Below are positions 1-6,623 of a DNA stretch of 36,113 nt, piece by piece. The stretch spans positions 1 to 36,113 of the forward strand of contig JAGCGS010000063.1 in assembly GCA_017649485.1 (NCBI GenBank), read 5' to 3'. Position 1 is the stretch's first letter. Every line of letters starts with the position of its first letter. The translations under genes and the position numbers were made by a program. Below the pieces are notes generated by a model that saw only the letters and a list, made by a program, of their open reading frames with translations, searched no databases and was not told the DNA's origin. This DNA is from Bacteroidaceae bacterium. GTDB taxonomy: Bacteria > Bacteroidota > Bacteroidia > Bacteroidales > Bacteroidaceae.

Positions 1-57
1 ACCGCAGAGGGCGAATGTCATCATCAGTAAGGATAGTCTTGTTTTCATCGTTGTCAT
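1..57 (-). CDS. N-terminal fragment of an exported protein, cut by window edge
   Basis: An ATG at 57-55 on the minus strand opens a frame that runs off the window. The 19 visible residues, MTTMKTRLSLLMMTFALCG, have basic residues, then a hydrophobic core, and end in a small residue, which fits a signal peptide or lipoprotein leader. The frame starts 4 nt after the stop codon of the anSME gene, so it is probably the next gene of the sulfatase operon. The mature protein is outside the window and its function cannot be called. Given the context it may be another sulfatase or glycoside hydrolase, but this is only a guess. Confidence 0.55.
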   Translation of the reverse strand, partial: MTTMKTRLSLLMMTFALCG

Positions 58-61
58 AAGT

Positions 62-1297
62 CTATAATTTGCTATTAGCTTTTATTATTTCCGGTATCCG
101 TTTCTTGAAGTATTGGAAGAACATACGATAGCCGGGGCAGAGGTAGTTGCGAAACTCAGTACCAAACAGTGTCAGTTTCTCCACCAGCCTGTCCTTGGGA
201 CATCCGCCAAAGCAAAGGTCGGCCACCTCACAATGCAGGCAGATGCGGGGCAGGCTGTCGAGCTTGAACTCACCAAACTGGCGGTTGGTCTGCATCATCG
301 CTCCCAAGCTTTCACTGAGGATATTGCCAACGCGATACTCAGGAAAGACATATCTGTCGCAACGGTAGAGGTCGCCATTCTTCTCTATCACACCGCAATG
401 ACCACACACTGCCTCATGTACACAGAGGCCGGCAGGTCGGCGGGTGAGATTTCCCACAGCTGACTCAATGGCCTGGACAAACTTGCGCCCCACATCCTGG
501 CTACCCCACTCGTCGAGCACGGTGCAGAGGAAACGTCCGTAAGCCTCAGCAGGCACGGAGAAAGGTAACACCTTCGGACTCTTTCCCCCAAGTTTGAAGT
601 GACTATACAAGCCAGGGGGCATAGCAAGCTTACGCAACCCTCCCTGAGGAGGAGTATTCACGGGACCGCTCTCCACAACAGGCAAGAATTGCATGAAGTC
701 GCTGAACCCACGTAGGAAGTTATACACCTCTTTGGCGTGGTCGGCATTGGCGGCATTGACAGTGGTGAGGGTATTGAACTCCACTCCATGCTTCTGGAGC
801 AGCTCCACTCCCTGCATAACCTGCTTGAAGGTACCCTCTCCCTGGGCATCTTTGCGATATACATTGTGCAGACGCTCAGGGCCATCAATGCTGATGCCGA
901 TTCGGAAGTGATGGTCTTTGAAAAAGCGGCACCATTCGTCGGTCAGCAAGGTGCCATTGGTCTGCAAGGTGTTCAGGATGCGTCGTCCTTCACCATACTT
1001 CTGCTGCAGCTGCATGGCGCGTTCGAAAAAGGGGATGCCACAAAGCGTGGGTTCACCCCCATGCCAGGCAAACTCAATCTCTGCACGTATGCCGTGAATG
1101 GCCACCAACTGCTGGATATAGCTTTCGAGCACCTCGTGAGACATCACCCCACCCTTCCCCTCCTTTGGATAGGAGGGGTTAGTGGGCGAATCGGTCTGCT
1201 TGCCTAAGTAGTAGCAATACTCACATCTGAGGTTACAAGCCGCACCGATGGGTTTCACCTCAATGGCATAGTGGCGAAAGTCTTGTGACTGCATCAT
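62..1297 (-). CDS. Anaerobic sulfatase-maturating enzyme (radical SAM/SPASM)
   Basis: This is a 411-residue radical SAM protein that oxidises the active-site Ser or Cys of sulfatases to formylglycine in the cytoplasm before export. The [4Fe-4S]/SAM motif CNLRCEYC provides Cys21, Cys25 and Cys28. The C-terminal SPASM region carries the expected cluster cysteines near 292, 298, 301, 313, 353, 356, 362, 366 and 387, including the LCFGGCPKDR signature. The ATG at 1297 overlaps the sulfatase stop in an ATGA arrangement, so the two are probably translationally coupled. A second in-frame ATG at 1294 is an alternative start. The segment between CYY (residue 30) and MSHEVLE (52) is longer than I expect for the family. 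It coincides with a GC-rich palindromic repeat in the DNA (1148-1186), so the repeat seems to have been accommodated in frame. The call is secure. Confidence 0.95.
   Translation of the reverse strand: MMQSQDFRHYAIEVKPIGAACNLRCEYCYYLGKQTDSPTNPSYPKEGKGGVMSHEVLESYIQQLVAIHGIRAEIEFAWHGGEPTLCGIPFFERAMQLQQKYGEGRRILNTLQTNGTLLTDEWCRFFKDHHFRIGISIDGPERLHNVYRKDAQGEGTFKQVMQGVELLQKHGVEFNTLTTVNAANADHAKEVYNFLRGFSDFMQFLPVVESGPVNTPPQGGLRKLAMPPGLYSHFKLGGKSPKVLPFSVPAEAYGRFLCTVLDEWGSQDVGRKFVQAIESAVGNLTRRPAGLCVHEAVCGHCGVIEKNGDLYRCDRYVFPEYRVGNILSESLGAMMQTNRQFGEFKLDSLPRICLHCEVADLCFGGCPKDRLVEKLTLFGTEFRNYLCPGYRMFFQYFKKRIPEIIKANSKL
1148..1186. repeat. Palindromic repeat translated within the anSME gene
   Basis: The arms CCCCTCCT (1157-1164) and AGGAGGGG (1171-1178) flank a 6-nt loop, and an outer CCCAC/GTGGG pair extends the structure with a small bulge. 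It encodes a Pro/Gly/Lys-rich stretch (about residues 38-51) in a loop after the radical SAM cysteines. I recall CTCCT..AGGAG palindromes of this type as dispersed repeats in Bacteroidales genomes, but I cannot search for them here. Confidence 0.6.
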
Positions 1298-2988
1298 TCC
1301 TCAGTTCGGTTTCGATCATACTGTCTGATACCACCTGCATAGCCGCCACCTATAAGTACCTCGCGGCCATTGTCAACGCCTATCTCACGCTGAATCAAGT
1401 CATTGAGTTTATTATTCATCATATTAACAATATTGGTGTTGTTTCCCTTTGGCCAAGCCAGGTTATCACGCTCGTCGCTGCCATAGGTATAGATTTCCAC
1501 ATCGTTATTGGCATAGAGTTCGTCCACATCTGCTGGCAAGTTGAAGTTCAGAGGCGAGAAGTAGCGAGCCATCTTATACTCTGGAGTGATGATGCCACGT
1601 ACAAAGCCGCGCTTGTTGAGGTCGGCACGATAGGCGGGAGTCAACTGGGGGTTAAGCACAAAAGCACTGTCGAGCATGGAGAGCATCTCGAAGCAGAACA
1701 ATGCACCCTCGCTGTTGCGGATATCGGTGGTCGGTTCCTTGACAGCCGGAGCGAGCGAATGACCATGCAGCTCACCACCAATGGCATTGAACTGTATCTT
1801 ATTGCCATTTGTAGCATAGTCGAGGAAGGTTGGAGCCAAGTCTAAGTGAGAAGTCAGATTCGTACAGTGGCGTCCTCCCTCCACTTCGGGATGATAGACG
1901 ATGAGTGGTACGTGGATGTTGTTTTCATAGATATTGCCACCTTTGCCCTTCATGCCATGCTCACCTTGCAGTTCACCGTGGTCGCTGGTATAAATGATAA
2001 TGGTGTTCTTCATCAGTCCAGCCTCATTCATGTAGTTGAGCAGCTCCATCATGTAGTTATCCTGGTTCTGGATGGTATTGAAGTAATAGTCGCGGAACTT
2101 ACGCCACTGATCGGGTGTCCTGGGGGTTGGTCCCACCATGCGCTCCCAGTTGTAGAAATACTCTGTATGTGCCTGCGGACGTCCGGGACTGTCGAGGGCA
2201 TCATCCCAAGTGGCTGGCAGGTTGTTCTGCGGATAGCTCTTCGCATAGATAGGGTCGTCGGGAGCCGGCACTCCTTCGCCTGCAATGCCACCTACTCCGT
2301 CTTCATTGAAGTACATCACATCGTGCGGATTCAGGAAGTTCACGGCGAGGAAGAACGGCTGCCCTTCCTTGTTCATCTCCAAACCTTTATTCTTCAGCCA
2401 GTCAAGGGAATTATTCAGGATGGTTTCATCTTCTTTCCATCCCTCATACACAGATCCGTACATATTGCCCTCGGTCCAGTCGCTGAAACCGTATTTCTCT
2501 AACGATTCGGTATCCTTAGAGATATGCCACTTGCCTTTGAAGGCTGTGTAATAGCCTGCCATTCGAAGCATCTTGCCCACGGTGGGAACATCGTAAGACA
2601 AGTCGATGATGGTGGGGATATGACGTGACATGTTGTTTACAAATGTATAATTTGTATTGTCGAGCATGAAAGTCTCAGTTATGTGACGACCTGTATAAAT
2701 AACAGAGCGGCTTGAGGTGGAAACATTGGCGCAAGCGTAATGTTTCTCGAAGGTGGTGCCTATCTGGCGCAGATAGTTTCGGGCGGCATAGTCGCTACCA
2801 GCAGGATACTGCTCCATGTAAGCTTCCTGGTCGCAAGTGATGAATACGATGTTATAACGCTGGGCTGGGGTCATGGGACCTGGGTCTGGAACATCTGGAT
2901 TATCTACCTTATCAGAGCAACCTGCCAGCAGAGCGGCTCCTGCGGGCAGAAGCAACGAAGCATTGCGCATAAACTGATTCTTTTTCAT
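1294..2988 (-). CDS. Ser-type sulfatase lipoprotein (S1 family)
   Basis: This is a 564-residue formylglycine-dependent sulfatase that would hydrolyse sulfate esters, probably on a glycan. The N-terminus has a lipoprotein signal ending in LAGC (Cys24). The activation motif is STSSR (Ser90-Arg94), so the nucleophile precursor is Ser, the form matured by anSME. Other conserved sites are the metal ligand Asp53 (FITCDQ), Lys153/His155 in GKWHIS, His222 in NPHD, and Asp336/His337 in TSDHGE. The length fits the family. The first metal motif reads CDQE, not the more usual DDxR. The gene overlaps the downstream anSME by 4 nt. The upstream spacer is rich in dyads and inverted repeats. The substrate cannot be read from the sequence. 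Confidence 0.93.
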   Translation of the reverse strand: MKKNQFMRNASLLLPAGAALLAGCSDKVDNPDVPDPGPMTPAQRYNIVFITCDQEAYMEQYPAGSDYAARNYLRQIGTTFEKHYACANVSTSSRSVIYTGRHITETFMLDNTNYTFVNNMSRHIPTIIDLSYDVPTVGKMLRMAGYYTAFKGKWHISKDTESLEKYGFSDWTEGNMYGSVYEGWKEDETILNNSLDWLKNKGLEMNKEGQPFFLAVNFLNPHDVMYFNEDGVGGIAGEGVPAPDDPIYAKSYPQNNLPATWDDALDSPGRPQAHTEYFYNWERMVGPTPRTPDQWRKFRDYYFNTIQNQDNYMMELLNYMNEAGLMKNTIIIYTSDHGELQGEHGMKGKGGNIYENNIHVPLIVYHPEVEGGRHCTNLTSHLDLAPTFLDYATNGNKIQFNAIGGELHGHSLAPAVKEPTTDIRNSEGALFCFEMLSMLDSAFVLNPQLTPAYRADLNKRGFVRGIITPEYKMARYFSPLNFNLPADVDELYANNDVEIYTYGSDERDNLAWPKGNNTNIVNMMNNKLNDLIQREIGVDNGREVLIGGGYAGGIRQYDRNRTEE

Positions 2989-3053
2989 AATTACTATTAT
3001 TTATTCGTTAAACATTTTGTTGACGCAAATATGAAGAAAAAAAACTAAAAATC

Positions 3054-3087
3054 CTTTCCTGTGGATGTAAATACATCGAGAGGAAAG
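3054..3087. repeat. Two-part dyad symmetry, candidate operator
   Basis: The outer arms CTTTCCT (3054-3060) and AGGAAAG (3081-3087) bracket the inner arms GATGTA (3064-3069) and TACATC (3072-3077), with 3-nt unpaired spacers on both sides and AA at the centre. The AGGAAAG block recurs at about 20-bp spacing in AAAGGAAAG at 3101-3109 and 3121-3129. ATTTACATC recurs inverted at 3182-3190. The symmetry and spacing suggest a protein-binding site, but no regulator can be assigned. Confidence 0.5.
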
Positions 3088-3207
3088 AAAAAATACACGC
3101 AAAGGAAAGCCTGTACAGCGAAAGGAAAGGAGAATATGCCGTGTTGAGCAGGTACTACAGCGTACATGAAAGAAAGGAAGCATTTACATCACTTGTTGGG
3201 AGCCTTT

Positions 3208-3315
3208 CTATGGGGTGTCGGAATATCTCCTTTGACTGATCGGAATATCTCCTTTACCCCCATAGGAGATATTCGGACGAGTGATGGCAAGCGTTTCGTC
3301 ATCCCATAGGAGATA
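3208..3315. repeat. Nested direct and inverted repeats able to form alternative hairpins
   Basis: The 16-nt unit TCGGAATATCTCCTTT occurs at 3218-3233 and 3240-3255. Its partner GGAGATATTC is at 3265-3274, and a third partner, CCCATAGGAGATA, is at 3303-3315. CTATGGGG (3208-3215) is perfectly complementary to CCCCATAG (3258-3265). The strongest hairpin pairs GAATATCTCC with GGAGATATTC over a short loop. Either upstream copy can pair with either downstream copy. No U-run follows, so this does not look like a simple terminator. Confidence 0.6.
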
Positions 3316-3356
3316 AGGACATCAAACATAGAAATATCCGTTGCTACTAAGCCCAA

Positions 3357-4460
3357 TCACTTTTTCCGATAGGTGGATGGTGCTTCCTTACCTTGCGACT
3401 TGAAAGCTTTGGTCATGGAAGCTGGGGAAGAGAAGCCGCACAGGTCAGCAATGTACTGCAATTTCTCATCGGGATGCTGATGGATGAGACTGATGGCATA
3501 GCGTACACGATGCTGGCAGATCATATCGTAGAACGATTGGTAGCCACTGCGACGAATAACCTCAGCGAGGTAGTTAGGGTTAGTACCCAGTTTCTGTATA
3601 AAGGTATCGAGGGTGATATGCGATTCGGTGAAGATCCGTTCTTTGGTCAGGAGCTCTTCCAAGCGACTGCTCAGCTCGTCGTAGCGATCATCACTGAGAC
3701 GATTGGTGGAGGTTTCATTCTGCTCTATCTGCTCCATGATTTCTTCCTCACGGGGTGTGAACACCTTGCGCCATGGATTGAGCGTGAAGATACAAAACCA
3801 GATGCTGATAAGGGTGAATGATATGTCGCGCCCAAATTTCACCCACGGATTGTCGGCATAAAAATTAATAGCCAACAGCAAACACACCAGTGTGGGTAGC
3901 CACTGCACATAACGGGCAAAGCGAACGGGAAAGTCGTCTGTGTCTGCGTATGCTGCCTCATTGACCTGCTTCACCCTGTAACCTATTCGCAAGGCCATCT
4001 TCACATTCATCCAAAAATAAGCCAGGAATACCACCCCAACACCTATGAATGCCCAAAGCCTGTAATCCTCTGGCAAGGCGATCAACCTTATCGCCTGCAG
4101 AAACAGGGGCATCAGCACAACAGCAGCAATAATGAACACCCAATATTCTAACCGCTTATGACGAATGTGGGGGAAGAAATAGCCCTCGCACATCACCAAC
4201 ATCTGCAAGGGGTAGAACAACACGGCAAAGGCATTGACATAAATCAAAGCATTTGCATTGCCTATCTGCAAGAGATAAGGCAACTCAAAAAACTGCAACA
4301 GATAGAGTACACCCACCGAACGTTGGGCAGGGAAAAGACGAGTAAAATCTTCACTATAGGCCTTTGGGCGATAGAACCACTTCAAGAGCCAACCATAGAT
4401 GTGGGTAACAATGAACACCAAGTTGGCACTGAATAATAATATATAAGTGGTTTCGCTCAT
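3357..4460 (-). CDS. Membrane-anchored AraC-family regulator
   Basis: This is a 367-residue protein with a hydrophobic N-terminal half (about residues 5-230, six or seven predicted membrane helices) and a C-terminal AraC/XylS helix-turn-helix domain (about 270-367). The DNA-binding half shows TLDTFIQKLGTNPNYLAEVIR as the first helix-turn-helix and YIADLCGFSSPASMTKAFK as the second. The membrane part probably senses a signal in the envelope, but no ligand is evident. It is divergent from the efflux operon starting at 4624 and upstream of the sulfatase operon on its own strand, so either could be its target. On the minus strand a TACATTTG -7-like box (4485-4492) lies about 25 nt upstream, with a TTTG 16 nt further out, a spacing shorter than ideal. 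Confidence 0.88.
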   Translation of the reverse strand: MSETTYILLFSANLVFIVTHIYGWLLKWFYRPKAYSEDFTRLFPAQRSVGVLYLLQFFELPYLLQIGNANALIYVNAFAVLFYPLQMLVMCEGYFFPHIRHKRLEYWVFIIAAVVLMPLFLQAIRLIALPEDYRLWAFIGVGVVFLAYFWMNVKMALRIGYRVKQVNEAAYADTDDFPVRFARYVQWLPTLVCLLLAINFYADNPWVKFGRDISFTLISIWFCIFTLNPWRKVFTPREEEIMEQIEQNETSTNRLSDDRYDELSSRLEELLTKERIFTESHITLDTFIQKLGTNPNYLAEVIRRSGYQSFYDMICQHRVRYAISLIHQHPDEKLQYIADLCGFSSPASMTKAFKSQGKEAPSTYRKK

Positions 4461-4484
4461 TCTCTATGCAGGATTATCAGTATG

Positions 4485-4512
4485 CAAATGTAAGGAAAAA
4501 AAGAAAAGCAAA
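4485..4512 (-). promoter_or_regulatory. Possible promoter of the membrane AraC gene
   Basis: On the minus strand TACATTTG (4492-4485) matches the Bacteroidota -7 consensus TAnnTTTG. A TTTG (4512-4509) lies 16 nt upstream, whereas about 19-21 nt is usual. The predicted transcript would start about 18 nt before the ATG. Confidence 0.4.
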
Positions 4513-4568
4513 CATCATCCTATCCATAAAGTTAGAGAATCTTCACTAAAAAATCCAATAAATGTTAT

Positions 4569-4576
4569 TATCTTTG
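4569..4576 (+). promoter_or_regulatory. Candidate -7 box for the efflux operon
   Basis: TATCTTTG matches TAnnTTTG exactly and lies 47 nt before the ATG of the ATPase gene. No clear TTTG is present at the -33 distance, so the promoter may need an activator. The divergent AraC gene is an obvious candidate, but that link is inference. Confidence 0.5.
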
Positions 4577-4623
4577 CAACCTATTAACCATTCAATTCGT
4601 CTAATAGACAAAAAAGTCAAAAT

Positions 4624-5340
4624 ATGATTATTCTTAAAGACATCAACAAAACATATAATAACGGCACCCCGCTGCACGTATTGAAAGGCATAGACCTGCA
4701 TATCCACAAGGGGGAGTTCGTGTCCATTATGGGAGCCTCTGGCTCTGGCAAATCTACCTTATTAAATATATTGGGTATGCTCGACAACTATGACACAGGC
4801 GAGTATTACCTGAATGGTACGCTGATCAAGGGCCTAAGCGAGACCAAAGCTGCCGAATATCGCAATAAGATGATAGGTTTCATTTTCCAGTCTTTCAACC
4901 TTATCAGTTTTAAGAATGCGGTGGAGAATGTGGCTTTGCCACTATTCTACCTAGGAGTATCGCGTAAGAAACGCAATGCGCTGGCACTGGAATACCTCGA
5001 CAAATTGGGACTAAAGGACTGGGCACACCATTACCCCAATGAGATGAGTGGTGGACAGAAACAGCGTGTGGCCATAGCCCGTGCACTGATTACCAAGCCG
5101 CAGATCATCCTCGCCGATGAGCCTACAGGAGCCTTAGACAGCAAGACATCAGTAGAGGTGATGGAGATTCTGAAGAATCTACACCGCGAGGGTATGACCA
5201 TCGTGGTGGTAACCCACGAAAGTGGTGTCGCTAACGAGACTGATAAGATTATCCATATCAAGGATGGTATCATAGAGAGTATTGACGAGAACTTGCATCA
5301 TAATGCTTCGCCATTTGGCACCAACGGATTGATGAAATAA
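4624..5340 (+). CDS. ABC transporter ATP-binding protein (MacB/LolD type)
   Basis: This is a 238-residue cytoplasmic ATPase that powers the two FtsX-like permeases encoded next to it. Walker A is GASGSGKST (37-45), the Q-loop Gln is 89, the ABC signature is SGGQ within MSGGQKQR (141-148), Walker B is IILADEPT (161-168) with catalytic Glu166, and the switch His is 198. The domain is complete and of normal length. It is the first gene of a five-gene operon, with 2 nt between its stop and the next ATG. The architecture matches MacAB-TolC-like mechanotransmission exporters of antibiotics, peptides or lipids. The substrate is not evident. Confidence 0.95.
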   Translation: MIILKDINKTYNNGTPLHVLKGIDLHIHKGEFVSIMGASGSGKSTLLNILGMLDNYDTGEYYLNGTLIKGLSETKAAEYRNKMIGFIFQSFNLISFKNAVENVALPLFYLGVSRKKRNALALEYLDKLGLKDWAHHYPNEMSGGQKQRVAIARALITKPQIILADEPTGALDSKTSVEVMEILKNLHREGMTIVVVTHESGVANETDKIIHIKDGIIESIDENLHHNASPFGTNGLMK

Positions 5341-5342
5341 TC

Positions 5343-6596
5343 ATGAGAGAATTAATACAGGAAATATTGGTTTCACTAAGCAGGAACAAACTGCGTACCG
5401 CACTAACTGGTTTTGCTGTAGCATGGGGCATTTTCATGCTTCTGGTACTCTTAGGTGCAGGCAATGGCATCATCCATACTTTCCAAGCTAATGTAAACAC
5501 GAATGCACTGAACACAATCACTATATCTGGAGGCATGACCACCACTGCGTATAAAGGCTATAAAGAAGGACGCTATATTCAACTGGATAACCGTGACCTG
5601 AAAGCAACTGAGGAAGACTTCCCTGAGAACATCACCAGCACAGGTGGTCTAGTAAGACAGAACAACGTGACATTGAGTTACGGACCAGAATATGTAACTA
5701 TCCGACTCAATGGTGTACATCCCAACTATGATCACATCAATGCGCTGCAGATAAAGAAAGGCAGGTTCATCAACCAGATTGACATACGTGAGAAGCGTAA
5801 AACTATTGTGTTGCATGAAAAAACCGTCGAAATGCTCTTCAAGCATATCGAAGCTATGGGCAAGTTTATCAAGGCAGGCGATGTAACCTATCAAGTGATA
5901 GGTACCTATAAGGACCAGGGGAATGACCAGAACAGTCCGGCTTACATTCCTTTTACCACCTTGCAGCAGATTTATAACAAAGGTAACAATTTAAACGTGA
6001 TTGTAACCACTACAGAGGGACTGGATACTGAGGAAAGGTCGGATGTATTTGAGAAAGAATATCGCAAGACGCTGGCTGGCATCCACGACTTCGACCCCGA
6101 AGACAAAAGTGCTATTTATGTCAGTAACCGCCTAACGCAATACCAACAGGTTATGACGGCTATGGGCATGCTGCAACTGAGCTTGTGGATTATCGGTATT
6201 TTTACCTTGCTGAGTGGTATCGTGGGTGTATCAAACATTATGTTCATCACTGTCAAGGAGCGAACACATGAGTTCGGCATCCGCAAGGCATTGGGTGCCA
6301 AGCCACTATCCATTTACAAACTGATTGTATTGGAGAGCATTGCCATCACCACGCTATTTGGTTATATCGGTATGGTGTGTGGAGTGGCAGCTACCGAATG
6401 GATGAATAAGGCTTATGGCAGTACTACCGTTACTTTAGGTGACGAAAGTGCAACGATGTTCATCGACCCCACCGTTGATATCAGCATCGCCATTGGAGCC
6501 ACCCTACTGCTGATTGTTGCCGGCACCTTGGCAGGACTTTTCCCTGCACGAAAAGCAGCTAATGTAAGACCTATAGAAGCGTTGAATGCAAGATGA
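5343..6596 (+). CDS. MacB-type ABC permease, first copy
   Basis: This 417-residue permease has the MacB topology. There is a short cytoplasmic N-terminus, one membrane helix (about 20-40), a large periplasmic MacB_PCD domain (about 45-270), and three C-terminal helices of the FtsX domain (about 280-415) with the conserved VGVSNIMFITVKERTHEFGI segment followed by RKALGA. It pairs with the ATPase just upstream and with the homologous permease downstream. The two permeases clearly resemble each other, including the start LI.EILVSLSRNKLRTALT versus IEEILITISRNKTRSALT, so they are probably a heterodimer derived from an old duplication. Confidence 0.93.
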   Translation: MRELIQEILVSLSRNKLRTALTGFAVAWGIFMLLVLLGAGNGIIHTFQANVNTNALNTITISGGMTTTAYKGYKEGRYIQLDNRDLKATEEDFPENITSTGGLVRQNNVTLSYGPEYVTIRLNGVHPNYDHINALQIKKGRFINQIDIREKRKTIVLHEKTVEMLFKHIEAMGKFIKAGDVTYQVIGTYKDQGNDQNSPAYIPFTTLQQIYNKGNNLNVIVTTTEGLDTEERSDVFEKEYRKTLAGIHDFDPEDKSAIYVSNRLTQYQQVMTAMGMLQLSLWIIGIFTLLSGIVGVSNIMFITVKERTHEFGIRKALGAKPLSIYKLIVLESIAITTLFGYIGMVCGVAATEWMNKAYGSTTVTLGDESATMFIDPTVDISIAIGATLLLIVAGTLAGLFPARKAANVRPIEALNAR

Positions 6597-6623
6597 TTGA
6601 CTATTGACTATTGAAGATTGAAG
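6596..6623. repeat. Heptanucleotide tandem repeat filling the permease-permease spacer
   Basis: Four 7-bp units run from the last base of one stop codon to the base before the next ATG: ATTGACT twice, then ATTGAAG twice. The whole 27-nt spacer is therefore repeat. The reverse complement of the first unit, read in a shifted register, is TCAATAG, one base from the TCAATGG units found inside the GH2 gene at 21023-21057. Confidence 0.75.

Larger units (their letters stand above)
2989..3356. promoter_or_regulatory. Repeat-rich regulatory spacer upstream of the sulfatase operon
   Basis: This 368-nt stretch between two minus-strand genes has no credible ORF. Near the sulfatase, CATATTTG on the minus strand (plus-strand 3026-3033) is one mismatch from the -7 element TAnnTTTG and would give a leader of about 30 nt. 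No good -33 box is present. Upstream of it lie an interrupted dyad (3054-3087), AGGAAAG blocks at 3081, 3103 and 3123 and near 3174, an 8-bp palindrome CTGTACAG (3111-3118), and a cluster of inverted repeats (3208-3315). The promoter assignment is inference. Confidence 0.45.

Noticed and set aside
737-1207. 156-codon plus-strand open frame opposite the anSME gene
   Set aside because: It is antisense to a secure radical SAM gene, has no recognisable domain or start context, and is explained by codon bias on the other strand.
1846-2502. 218-codon plus-strand open frame opposite the sulfatase
   Set aside because: It lies wholly inside the sulfatase gene, whose catalytic motifs are intact; the antisense translation shows no domain.
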